Part shown: positions 1-5,981 of the stretch, one piece after another | Numbering within the stretch: the first letter of the stretch is position 1 | How the letters are laid out: the number at the start of each line of letters is the position of its first letter | Assembly: GCA_018400675.1 (NCBI GenBank) | Contig: JAGYMG010000016.1 | Location: forward strand, 1 to 10,658 | Length of the DNA: 10,658 nt | From: a bacterium | Lineage (GTDB): Bacteria; Patescibacteriota; Minisyncoccia; Minisyncoccales; CG1-02-41-26 | Direction of reading: 5' to 3' | Notes under the pieces: model-generated | The model's input: only the letters and a program-made list of their open reading frames with translations | Told to the model about the DNA's origin: nothing | Databases searched by the model: none | Translations under genes and position numbers: made by a program

Positions 1-1983
1 ATCCAGGACGTGCCTGAGAGTTTAGCTGAGAAAGAAATTATTGCTCTGGATTTAGGTTCCTTGATAGCCGGGACAAAATATCGAGGTGAGTTTGAGAATA
101 GAGTAAAGGCTCTGCTTAAGGAAATCAAAAAAGCAAAAGGACACTATATTCTTTTTATTGATGAGCTCCACACATTAGTGGGTGCTGGCGGAGCTGAGGG
201 AGCGATAGACGCTTCTAACCTGCTGAAGCCAGCTTTAGCCCGAGGAGAATTAAAAACCATTGGAGCAACGACGCTTAAGGAATATCAGAAATATATTGAA
301 AAGGACACCGCTCTGGAAAGAAGGTTCCAGCCGATCCATGTCCAGGAGCCAACTGTTGACGACACTATCGCTATCCTCCGTGGTCTTAAGGAGAAATATG
401 AGCTGCATCATGGTGTTAAGATTAAAGATTCAGCTATCCGCTCAGCAGCTGAGCTGAGCAGCCGCTATATCTCAGATCGCTTTCTGCCTGATAAAGCAGT
501 TGACTTGATGGACGAAGCCGCCTCGGCCCTAAGATTGGAGATTGAATCAGAACCGGCTGAGATAGATCGTCTCCAGGAAGAAATCAATAAATCAAAAATT
601 GAAAAAGAATCCCTTAAGAAAGAAAAAGGGAATAGCAAGAGATTAAAGGTGCTGGAAAGGAGTTTAGCTGATCTTAATGAGCAATATAAGGCCCTGAAGA
701 CAAAATGGTCTTCAGAGAAGGAACTAATAGATAAAATAAAAGACCTTAAAAAAGAAATCGATAAAAAAAATCTGGAAATGGAGATTGCTAATCGCAAGGC
801 TGACTTACAGAAAGTAGCCGAAATTAAATATGGCTTAGTGCCTGAGCTTAAAAAAGAATTAGACACGGTAGAGAAAAAATTAAAGAAAGTCCAAAAAAAC
901 AAGCACCTGCTTAAGGAGGAGATAGAGGCTGAAGATATAGCCCAAATTGTTTCTCGCTGGACAGGTGTCCCGGTCACTCGTTTAGTAGAAGAAGAAGCGG
1001 AGAAATTAAAAAAACTAGAGGATATTCTGAGTAATAAGGTTGTTGGCCAAGAGGAAGCTATCTCTGCTGTTGCCCGGGCGATTCGAAGAAGTCGAGCAGG
1101 CATTCAGGAAGTAGATCGGCCCTTGGGTGTCTTTCTCTTTTTAGGCCCGACCGGGGTGGGGAAAACCGAAACAGCAAGATCCTTAGCTGAATTTCTTTTT
1201 GGTGACGAGAAAGCAATGATTAGATTGGATATGTCTGAATATATGGAGAAGCACAGTGTTTCTAAGATTATAGGTTCTCCGCCTGGCTATGTGGGTTTTG
1301 AAGAAAGCGGTCAGGTGACAGAAAAAGTACGCCGGAGACCCTATTCGGTTATCCTCTTGGACGAGATTGAGAAAGCTCATCCTGACGTTTTTAATATCCT
1401 CCTTCAGGTCTTTGAAGATGGTCGTTTAACTGACGCCAAAGGGCGTGTTATCTCTTTCCAGAACACTATTATTGTTATGACCTCTAATATTGGCTCAGAA
1501 TATATCGCTGAACTAAAGCCAATCGGTTTTGAGGTGAAGCGAGAAGAGATCGCTAAGAAAGATAACTTGAGAAAAAAAATAATGGGATCCCTGAAGGAAA
1601 AATTTAAGCCAGAATTACTGAATAGGATAGATGAAGTTATTATCTTTAATTATCTTGGCAAAAAAGAAATTAAAAAGATAGTTGGCCTGGAACTAGCCAA
1701 AGTAAGTGAACGATTAGAAAGGACAAAGAAGATTAAGGTTAGATTAAGCGAAGCCCTAAAGGATGCTTTAGCTAAGAAAGGATTTGATCCCAATATGGGC
1801 GCCCGGCCCTTAAAGAGGGTAATTCAAAAAATGATTCTTGATCCCCTCTCTCTCAAAATAATATCCGATGAGGTTGGTGAGGGGAGCAGTATCTATGTAG
1901 ATTTTGTTAAGAATGAAGTGATTTTTAAAATATCCTCGACAAGGAAAGGTGTTAAGGGTAAAGAGAAAAAGAAGAAAAAATGA
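1..1983 (+). CDS. Clp/Hsp100 AAA+ ATPase, ClpB-like with ClpC-like ClpP loop (5' truncated)
   Basis: An ATP-driven protein unfoldase or disaggregase of the ClpB/ClpC family, acting as a cytosolic hexamer. The reading frame is open to the left edge, so the GTG at 10 is internal; about 200 residues (N-domain and D1 Walker A) lie outside, and 660 are visible. Seen: D1 pore loop KYRGEFE near 79-99, D1 Walker B ILFIDE at 148-165, sensor TIGATT and arginine finger ERRF; a long middle coiled coil at about 559-930; D2 Walker A GPTGVGKT at 1144-1167, pore loop GYVGFE, Walker B VILLDE at 1348-1365, and the D2 small domain with GARPLKR. The middle domain has ClpB length, including a motif close to ClpB's DLxxxxEIxYGxxPEL. 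After D2 sensor 1, however, there is an extra loop with IGF at 1522-1530, as in ClpA/ClpC partners of ClpP. The C-terminus is lysine-rich. The gene after it starts 10 bp downstream. Family assignment is firm; ClpB versus ClpC is unsettled. Confidence 0.95.
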   Translation: MQDVPESLAEKEIIALDLGSLIAGTKYRGEFENRVKALLKEIKKAKGHYILFIDELHTLVGAGGAEGAIDASNLLKPALARGELKTIGATTLKEYQKYIEKDTALERRFQPIHVQEPTVDDTIAILRGLKEKYELHHGVKIKDSAIRSAAELSSRYISDRFLPDKAVDLMDEAASALRLEIESEPAEIDRLQEEINKSKIEKESLKKEKGNSKRLKVLERSLADLNEQYKALKTKWSSEKELIDKIKDLKKEIDKKNLEMEIANRKADLQKVAEIKYGLVPELKKELDTVEKKLKKVQKNKHLLKEEIEAEDIAQIVSRWTGVPVTRLVEEEAEKLKKLEDILSNKVVGQEEAISAVARAIRRSRAGIQEVDRPLGVFLFLGPTGVGKTETARSLAEFLFGDEKAMIRLDMSEYMEKHSVSKIIGSPPGYVGFEESGQVTEKVRRRPYSVILLDEIEKAHPDVFNILLQVFEDGRLTDAKGRVISFQNTIIVMTSNIGSEYIAELKPIGFEVKREEIAKKDNLRKKIMGSLKEKFKPELLNRIDEVIIFNYLGKKEIKKIVGLELAKVSERLERTKKIKVRLSEALKDALAKKGFDPNMGARPLKRVIQKMILDPLSLKIISDEVGEGSSIYVDFVKNEVIFKISSTRKGVKGKEKKKKK

Positions 1984-1993
1984 TAAATAATTT

Positions 1994-2692
1994 ATGAATA
2001 AAATAGTCAATCTTATTGCGATCTTGCTATTGGGGGCTTTGGGAGGAATAATCTTCCAAGCTCTGATTCTGCCTCATCTGGCCAACCATGAATATTTTGG
2101 TGATTGGTCGGTAGTTAAGAATCTTAAACGAGAAGCAATTATTAATCCAACAGAAGAAATTATTATTGAGGAAAATCAACTGGTTGAAGAATCCTATCAA
2201 AAGACTAAGAAGATTTTAGTCAAACTGGATAATAGCTGTGGTTTTCTTGTTACAGCAGATGGGTTAGTTATCACCCTGGCTACAGCTCTGCCAGCAGAAA
2301 CAACTGACCAATATCTTTTTTTAGAAGGCAGAAAAATAGATTACACGGTGACCAAAGTTGACCGCGATCAGAATTTGGCTCTCTTGAAAATAGCTGAGAA
2401 TAACCTGCCTACGCGCAGTTTTGCCAGTCTGGACTCTATCAGAACAGCCCAGCCGGTTTTCCTTTCTGGTCTCATTGTTGAGGAAGGGGATATCAAAGAA
2501 ATCTTTAACCAAGGAGCTATTAAAATGATTGACGATAGTCTTATCCGGACTAATATCTTTGAGAAGGACGTTTTGGCAGGCAGTCCGCTTTTTAATGTTA
2601 AGGGTGAGATCATAGGCATTAATAGTATTGACAGCGAAGGTAAAGTAACTGCCCTCGTTGTTGATGAGATAAGGAAATTTGCTGGCTTTTAA
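1994..2692 (+). CDS. Membrane-anchored HtrA/trypsin-fold pseudoprotease
   Basis: A 232-residue protein with one N-terminal hydrophobic helix (about residues 5-26), a charged linker rich in Glu, and a chymotrypsin-fold domain like the S1C (DegP/HtrA) proteases from about residue 70. The fold is recognised from GFLVTADGLVIT, DRDQNLALLKI and SPLFNVKGEIIGINS, which match the HtrA blocks around the three catalytic residues. All three appear replaced: His by Thr (2282-2284), Asp by Asn (2372-2374) and the Ser of GNSGG by Ala (2576-2578). No PDZ domain follows. It is therefore probably a non-catalytic, membrane-tethered binding or scaffold domain outside the cytoplasm. The start is the ATG 10 bp after the Clp ATPase stop, without a clear Shine-Dalgarno, so the two genes are likely co-transcribed and perhaps coupled. 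The fold call is good; the role is unknown. Confidence 0.78.
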   Translation: MNKIVNLIAILLLGALGGIIFQALILPHLANHEYFGDWSVVKNLKREAIINPTEEIIIEENQLVEESYQKTKKILVKLDNSCGFLVTADGLVITLATALPAETTDQYLFLEGRKIDYTVTKVDRDQNLALLKIAENNLPTRSFASLDSIRTAQPVFLSGLIVEEGDIKEIFNQGAIKMIDDSLIRTNIFEKDVLAGSPLFNVKGEIIGINSIDSEGKVTALVVDEIRKFAGF

Positions 2693-2743
2693 AAATATTT
2701 TTTTCCTCTGGTTTTCTCTTCTTCAGATTCTCTCAATGAAAAC

Positions 2744-2768
2744 AGGATTATTGTAATAGTCCTTTTTT
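2744..2768 (+). terminator. Intrinsic terminator after the Clp/pseudoprotease pair
   Basis: AGGATTAT pairs with ATAGTCCT (8 bp including one T-G wobble) around a TGTA loop and is followed by six T. It is AT-rich, so moderately strong at best, but it lies 50 bp after the upstream stop and just before the next promoter-like sequence. Confidence 0.55.
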
Positions 2769-2772
2769 CTTA

Positions 2773-2801
2773 TTGACTTATTGTCTTTTATATTGTAGAC
2801 A
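2773..2801 (+). promoter_or_regulatory. Weak candidate promoter for the 218-aa gene
   Basis: TTGACT at 2773-2778 is a good -35 element, but the hexamer 17 bp downstream is TAGACA (2796-2801), a poor -10. TATATT at 2789-2794 is better as a -10 but lies too close. A promoter is expected here because a terminator precedes it and a strong ribosome binding site follows. Confidence 0.35.
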
Positions 2802-2861
2802 GTAACAAAAGCATGTTTCACTAGGTCATTCAAAATATTTTTTGGGAAGGAGGTTCTTAAT

Positions 2862-3518
2862 ATGAAAAGTCCTTTAAAAACCGTAAAGGCGATTGAGGAT
2901 TGCGAAGATCTTTATAGAATTTTTGAAGAGTGTCCTTTGCTGGAAACAAGGAAAGAATGTTTGGCAGCAATATTGGAAAGAAATTTCAGCACCAAGTGGC
3001 TCTTAGATCAAATGGAAGGTTTCTTAAGGATATTAGACCTGCGAGGATTTTTTCTTGTCCTGCAGCAGATTGGCCCTTTCTTAGAAAGTTTTGGTTACTC
3101 GACACAGGAGAAGATATTTAATCTTTTAATCAGGGTTTCAGAAGAAATTTTAGAAAGGAATGACTTTGGCACTAATTATCTCCGCAAAGCATTATTGGCA
3201 ATGTGTTCTTTGATAGAATATGATCGTAATTTTTATAATGCCCAGGTGAGAAAATTGTTCACTAGCATTCTTGAAATTTACCAATATCCCTTTTCTCTTT
3301 ATTCGCCCAAATTAGCTAAGAGCCTTGAGATTATCTATTGCCTTATTGCTTTGACCAAAGACAAAGCAATGGTTCCTTTTTTGAAAAAACACAACAACAA
3401 CGGCGATTATACCAGATTCTTACTTAACAAGTTAAGCGATCCGTATAATCTAGAGCTCCTGGAGGCAATGGAAGCTGAGAAGATAGCTAAAAAAGAACTA
3501 GGCATAATAGAGCAGTAG
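2862..3518 (+). CDS. Hypothetical helical protein, 218 aa
   Basis: I do not recognise this family. The protein is 218 residues, has no signal peptide or clear membrane segment, and reads as a run of amphipathic helices rich in Leu, Ile, Phe, Glu and Lys, broken by short loops such as FGTNY and HNNNGDY. This resembles an alpha-solenoid (HEAT/ARM-like) or helical-bundle cytosolic protein; no repeat period is firm enough to name one. The start is well fixed: AAGGAGG at 2847-2853 sits 8 bp before the ATG. It appears to form its own transcription unit, between the terminator at 2744-2768 and the perfect terminator at 3530-3568, and converges with thyX without evident functional linkage. It is real by ribosome binding site, length and flanking signals. 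Confidence 0.85.
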   Translation: MKSPLKTVKAIEDCEDLYRIFEECPLLETRKECLAAILERNFSTKWLLDQMEGFLRILDLRGFFLVLQQIGPFLESFGYSTQEKIFNLLIRVSEEILERNDFGTNYLRKALLAMCSLIEYDRNFYNAQVRKLFTSILEIYQYPFSLYSPKLAKSLEIIYCLIALTKDKAMVPFLKKHNNNGDYTRFLLNKLSDPYNLELLEAMEAEKIAKKELGIIEQ

Positions 3519-3529
3519 TTGGATAAAAT

Positions 3530-3568
3530 AAAAGCACGACTTTTCCCAAAGTCGTGCTTTTTTCTTTT
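3530..3568. terminator. Bidirectional intrinsic terminator
   Basis: A perfect 14-bp stem, AAAAGCACGACTTT / AAAGTCGTGCTTTT, with a TCCC loop. On the plus strand it runs into TTTTTTCTTTTATT. On the minus strand the tail is TTTTATTTTAT. It therefore ends both the 218-aa gene and thyX, whose stop codon lies at 3567-3569. Confidence 0.92.
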
Positions 3569-4280
3569 ATTCTAATTCTATTTTTTCATAAAAAGGTATT
3601 CTGTTCTCGTCTCGGCCAACCTCTCGGAAATCTTCAAAAATTACCGGGATGATTATTCTTAACTCTTCTAGCAAATCAGCCATTACTTTTCTGATTTCCC
3701 AATTTGCTTTTTCGTTTGTTCTTAACTTAAATATATGTCTCCATTCTCTAAAGTTTGCTGAAACTCCTATCTCGGCTACGGTAGCTATGGGTAAGATCTG
3801 GCGAGCTTTTTCCCGCGAGCAGCCTCTTTTCCTTAAAGCCCGATAATACTTTTCTTCCTCCAGAAACATCTCTCTAAGCGATAAATGTCTACCGTCTTCT
3901 AGCCTGATCTTCTTGTCAAGATCAATCTTTGGAGGGGGGATAAAGGTGATGTCAGAGTTTGGTGTTTTTGTTAGGTTACTGTAATCAAGATAACGGGTTG
4001 ATTCTTGAGTAAAAGCAGCAAGACGATGGCGCACTATCTCATGGGTGGTGCCCCGAGAAATATTGTAAAAGATAACTGTTAAAAGGCTGTGTTCCAGGAC
4101 GCTCTCGTGTCCTTTTTTGATAATCATCCGGATAAAGTTTTCGGCCGTTTCAGGAGTAATGGGATTTATATAGGACTGATAAGAGATTCTGCCAAGACGC
4201 TCAATCCGTAAGAGGTTATTCTTTAACTCTTCATCTAGCTGGACAATTTCAAAATAGGCTTCATTCTTAAGTATTCTCAT
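3567..4280 (-). CDS. thyX: Flavin-dependent thymidylate synthase ThyX
   Basis: Methylates dUMP to dTMP using methylene-tetrahydrofolate, FAD and NADPH. It yields tetrahydrofolate directly, so a DHFR partner is not required as with ThyA. The 237 residues carry the ThyX signature RHR-x7-S-x-R as RHRLAAFTQESTR (residues about 83-95), preceded by GHESVLEH and followed by the C-terminal blocks FREWRHIFKLR and ANWEIR, which form substrate and FAD sites in the family. Length is normal for ThyX. One departure is Ala where most family members have Ser in RHRxxS. The start is supported by AAAAGGAGG, 8 bp upstream of the ATG on the minus strand (core at 4289-4294). It is a single-gene unit ending at the shared terminator; a TTGACA-type promoter lies about 50-80 bp upstream. 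Confidence 0.97.
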   Translation of the reverse strand: MRILKNEAYFEIVQLDEELKNNLLRIERLGRISYQSYINPITPETAENFIRMIIKKGHESVLEHSLLTVIFYNISRGTTHEIVRHRLAAFTQESTRYLDYSNLTKTPNSDITFIPPPKIDLDKKIRLEDGRHLSLREMFLEEEKYYRALRKRGCSREKARQILPIATVAEIGVSANFREWRHIFKLRTNEKANWEIRKVMADLLEELRIIIPVIFEDFREVGRDENRIPFYEKIELE

Positions 4281-4331
4281 CGCTAATACCTCCTTTTTTA
4301 ATTTTATATATTTGTAATGAGCAGATCTTCT

Positions 4332-4360
4332 AAATTAGATTATTTCTCTCCTTTTGTCAA
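4332..4360 (-). promoter_or_regulatory. thyX promoter with inverted repeat at the -35
   Basis: On the minus strand TTGACA (4355-4360) is a perfect -35, followed after 17 bp by TAATTT (4332-4337), a 3/6 match to the -10. The predicted transcript starts near 4325 and has a leader of about 45 nt. The -35 hexamer overlaps the inverted repeat TCTCCTTT / AAAGGAGA at 4347-4366, with four bases between the arms. Confidence 0.5.
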
Positions 4361-4385
4361 AGGAGAAAAAATAACGAGCTATTTA

Positions 4386-4414
4386 TTGACATAATTATTG
4401 TTTAGTTTTATAAT
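4386..4414 (+). promoter_or_regulatory. Consensus sigma-70 promoter
   Basis: A perfect TTGACA (4386-4391) and perfect TATAAT (4409-4414) separated by exactly 17 bp. The predicted start near 4421 gives a leader of about 44 nt before the ATG at 4465. It is divergent from the thyX promoter, with the two -35 elements about 25 bp apart. Confidence 0.88.
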
Positions 4415-4464
4415 ATCACTAGTTCAAATATTAAAAATTTTATAAGGAAAAGGAGAAATCAGCG

Positions 4465-4986
4465 ATGAAAGCGAAATTAGTAATCTTAGTTTTTATTTTT
4501 TTTCTGTTGGTATTAGCTTTAAATCAGATTAACAAGATTGATGATATCAAAATGATGGCAAAGGAGCTATCAGGTTTGGAGGAATTAAGCCAAGGAGAGC
4601 AACTTGCTCTAAAAACCTGGCAAGACATATTTCTTTGCCAACCAGAGCTTCATAAAGTAGAAGGAAAAATTAGATCACAGAGAGAAATATTTCTTTTAAC
4701 AGAAAGTCTGGCCGCTAAAATAAAATCTGACAAAGATTTTGTTGATGGTGCTAGCATTAATATCAGGGATTTAGAAAAGGCTTTGTATTTCTTGAATCGG
4801 ACATCCCCAATAATGGCAGACTTAATAGTAGGTAACCGTGACGGAGTATGCACTGCTTATGAAATGTCTGATTTTATAAATAGGCCGGTGACGAGTTTTC
4901 AGGTTGGTGTTGTTATGAAAATGATAAGAGAGATTTATTATAAGAATAATCCCCTGGCAATATTGCCTCCAGGGGATTTTAATTGA
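4465..4986 (+). CDS. Exported or membrane-anchored protein with degenerate dockerin/EF-hand-like loops, 173 aa
   Basis: Residues 1-20 are MKAK followed by a strongly hydrophobic stretch, a signal anchor or signal peptide without a lipobox. The rest is helical and probably outside the cytoplasm. Two segments resemble the paired loops of dockerin domains. The first, DFVDGASINIRD (4735-4770), is followed by the helix LEKALYFLN. The second, VGNRDGVCTAYE (4828-4863), keeps N3, D5, G6, T9 and E12 of an EF-hand loop but has Val at position 1. The spacing resembles dockerin, but the first loop lacks ligands at positions 3 and 5, so calcium binding is doubtful. The ribosome binding site AAAAGGAGA (4448-4456) lies 8 bp before the ATG. 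A hairpin overlaps the last codons. I do not recognise the family; the dockerin-like reading is tentative. Confidence 0.82.
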   Translation: MKAKLVILVFIFFLLVLALNQINKIDDIKMMAKELSGLEELSQGEQLALKTWQDIFLCQPELHKVEGKIRSQREIFLLTESLAAKIKSDKDFVDGASINIRDLEKALYFLNRTSPIMADLIVGNRDGVCTAYEMSDFINRPVTSFQVGVVMKMIREIYYKNNPLAILPPGDFN

Positions 4987-4993
4987 CTTTTTT
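4948..4993 (+). terminator. Hairpin overlapping the 3' end of the 173-aa gene
   Basis: AATCCCCTGG (4948-4957) pairs perfectly with CCAGGGGATT (4969-4978). Inside it is a second palindrome, GGCAATATTGCC (4956-4967). The stem lies within the last codons (encoding NPLAILPPGDFN) and is followed by TTTT, the stop TGA at 4984-4986, then CTTTTTTAT. The T tract is interrupted, so it may be a terminator of reduced efficiency or an mRNA-stabilising 3' hairpin. Confidence 0.55.
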
Positions 4994-5010
4994 ATATTAT
5001 ATGTTATTAT
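4983..5010 (+). promoter_or_regulatory. Extended -10 promoter for the 84-aa gene
   Basis: TTGACT at 4983-4988 (overlapping the preceding stop codon), 16 bp, then TATTAT at 5005-5010 (5/6) with an upstream TG at 5002-5003 giving TGtTATTAT. The predicted start is near 5017, about 30 nt before the ATG. Confidence 0.6.
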
Positions 5011-5048
5011 ACAACTACTCTTTGACAATATTATAAAGGAGGAAAGAA

Positions 5049-5303
5049 ATGAAAATGAAAATAGTTGTGATGAAAACTTTAACCTGCACGGTGGTAATTA
5101 TTTTAACTTATTTTTTTGCGGTTAAGGTAATTGTAGAGGCAAACCTTATTGATTTTTTTAATCAGGCCGCGAAATTAAATCTGAATCTTGTCTCTTTAAC
5201 GACCAGCTTTGGATTACTAGCAATCGTTTTTTTAATAATAAGATTCTGTCTCTGGATTATCAACAACGACAAGAAAGAAAGTATAAACATTTCAGAAGAA
5301 TAA
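5049..5303 (+). CDS. Small two-helix membrane protein, 84 aa
   Basis: Not a family I recognise. It has two predicted transmembrane helices: about residues 8-30 (TLTCTVVIILTYFFAV and following) and about 49-70 (LTTSFGLLAIVFLIIRF). A loop of roughly 20 residues lies between them, and the charged tail NNDKKESINISEE is probably cytoplasmic. AAAGGAGG (5035-5042) lies 6 bp before the first ATG, preferred over the in-frame ATGs at codons 3 and 8. It has its own promoter, overlapping the end of the upstream gene, and two hairpin terminators follow. It lies downstream of another small membrane or exported protein, which may hint at shared envelope function, but nothing in the sequence proves it. Confidence 0.8.
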   Translation: MKMKIVVMKTLTCTVVIILTYFFAVKVIVEANLIDFFNQAAKLNLNLVSLTTSFGLLAIVFLIIRFCLWIINNDKKESINISEE

Positions 5304-5309
5304 AAAAAC

Positions 5310-5347
5310 AAAAAACCTCTCTTCCTAAAATAGGTGAGGGGTTTTTT
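5310..5347 (+). terminator. Intrinsic terminator of the 84-aa gene
   Basis: AAAAAACC pairs with GGTTTTTT, extended by a T-G wobble, CTC/GAG and, past a small internal loop, CCTA/TAGG around an AAAA loop. It begins 7 bp after the stop and ends in TTTTTTATT. Confidence 0.8.
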
Positions 5348-5363
5348 ATTCCTATGCCAAGAT

Positions 5364-5397
5364 AAAAGGACTTCCTGGATATGAAAGTCCTTTTTTT
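5364..5397. terminator. Bidirectional terminator between converging small genes
   Basis: AAAAGGACTT (5364-5373) pairs with AAGTCCTTTT (5385-5394) around an 11-nt loop. On the plus strand the tail is TTTTTTTATTTTAT. On the minus strand the arm ends in TTTT then ATC, just after the 116-aa gene's stop, making it that gene's likely terminator and a backup for the 84-aa gene. Confidence 0.75.
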
Positions 5398-5409
5398 ATT
5401 TTATCTTAT

Positions 5410-5760
5410 TTATATATCAATTCTTAAAGTGTCTCTAAAGTTACGGAATTCAATTCCATAATTGCCAATTATAATATTTGACAAGACCGAATTGAAGGCC
5501 ATCTCTTTTCTTCCATTTATTTCTTCTAATTTGCTTTTCACATTTAGAAACAGTTTGATGCAACTATTTTCTATGTTAAACCCTTCAACTGTTCCCTCTC
5601 TTCTACATCCGTTATCATCGGTGAAGAGAAAACTTTTTTCTGAAATTATTTCGGGGTTCTCCCTTAAAAGTTCTAAAAATTTTTGGCGGTATTTTCCATC
5701 TATTTTTCCTCCATTACTTAACCCATCACGGGGAATAAGAGTTTCTAATTCCTTAATCAT
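5410..5760 (-). CDS. Hypothetical cytosolic protein, 116 aa
   Basis: I do not recognise this family. It has no signal peptide or membrane segment. The first 45 residues are charged and helical (KYRQKFLELLRENPEII), and the remainder looks beta-rich: FLFTDDNGCRREGTVEGFNIENSCIKLFLNV, here split by no obvious domain boundary, then KLEEINGRKEMAFNSV. The alternating strands could form a small barrel, but this is inference. The minus strand is chosen because AAAGGAG (5770-5776) sits 9 bp before its ATG, a consensus promoter lies upstream and a terminator directly follows the stop. An overlapping plus-strand frame at 5462-5809 has none of these. It is a single-gene unit with an unusually long leader, divergent from the AbiE-like module. 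Confidence 0.75.
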   Translation of the reverse strand: MIKELETLIPRDGLSNGGKIDGKYRQKFLELLRENPEIISEKSFLFTDDNGCRREGTVEGFNIENSCIKLFLNVKSKLEEINGRKEMAFNSVLSNIIIGNYGIEFRNFRDTLRIDI

Positions 5761-5877
5761 TTCTTCCGTCTCCTTTCAAAATTTAAAAACAAAAAAACAG
5801 AACAACTAGATTCTTTTTATAAAACACCCCCTTCCCTTATTTATTTTTTAAAGATTCTATGACGAAAAGCTACTTAT

Positions 5878-5905
5878 ATTATACAAAAGTATCCCTAAAT
5901 GTCAA
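5878..5905 (-). promoter_or_regulatory. Consensus sigma-70 promoter of the 116-aa gene
   Basis: On the minus strand a perfect TTGACA (5900-5905) and a perfect TATAAT (5878-5883) are 16 bp apart. The predicted start near 5870 leaves an unusually long leader of about 110 nt before the ATG at 5760. Confidence 0.82.
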
Positions 5906-5940
5906 TACCTTATTCTTCTCGTTCTTCAAATAAAAGCAAA

Positions 5941-5969
5941 TTACCAGATCCCCTTATTTATGGTAAAAT
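5941..5969 (+). promoter_or_regulatory. Extended -10 promoter giving a nearly leaderless mRNA
   Basis: TTACCA (5941-5946, 4/6), 17 bp, then TAAAAT (5964-5969, 5/6) with TGG directly before it, forming an extended -10. A start about 7 bp downstream falls near 5976, only some 6 nt before the ATG at 5982. Confidence 0.6.
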
Positions 5970-5981
5970 ATAAATATAAGG

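Noticed and set aside
465..1103. A 212-codon open frame on the minus strand opposite the Clp ATPase
   Set aside because: Low-complexity Ser/Phe/Leu antisense translation of a conserved AAA+ gene, with no ribosome binding site or promoter.
1981..1983. TGA as a sense codon, as in some CPR lineages
   Set aside because: TGA here ends the Clp ATPase right after the expected D2 C-terminus and is followed by TAA; TGA also ends the 173-aa gene. No conserved domain is interrupted by TGA.
2693..2743. AT-rich blocks AAAATATTTTTT repeated at about 2692 and 2832 as a possible repeat or attachment site
   Set aside because: Too short and too low in complexity in AT-rich intergenic DNA to mean anything.
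5022..5027. A perfect TTGACA just before the 84-aa gene
   Set aside because: Any -10 element would fall at or past the ATG at 5049; the extended -10 promoter upstream explains expression better.
5462..5809. A 115-codon plus-strand frame overlapping the 116-aa minus-strand gene
   Set aside because: No Shine-Dalgarno or promoter, and it runs against the terminator and promoter layout that fits the minus-strand gene.
5764..5826. A possible 14-codon GTG-started leader peptide in the long minus-strand leader
   Set aside because: The purine run lies directly against the GTG, and there is no regulatory codon run or attenuator hairpin.
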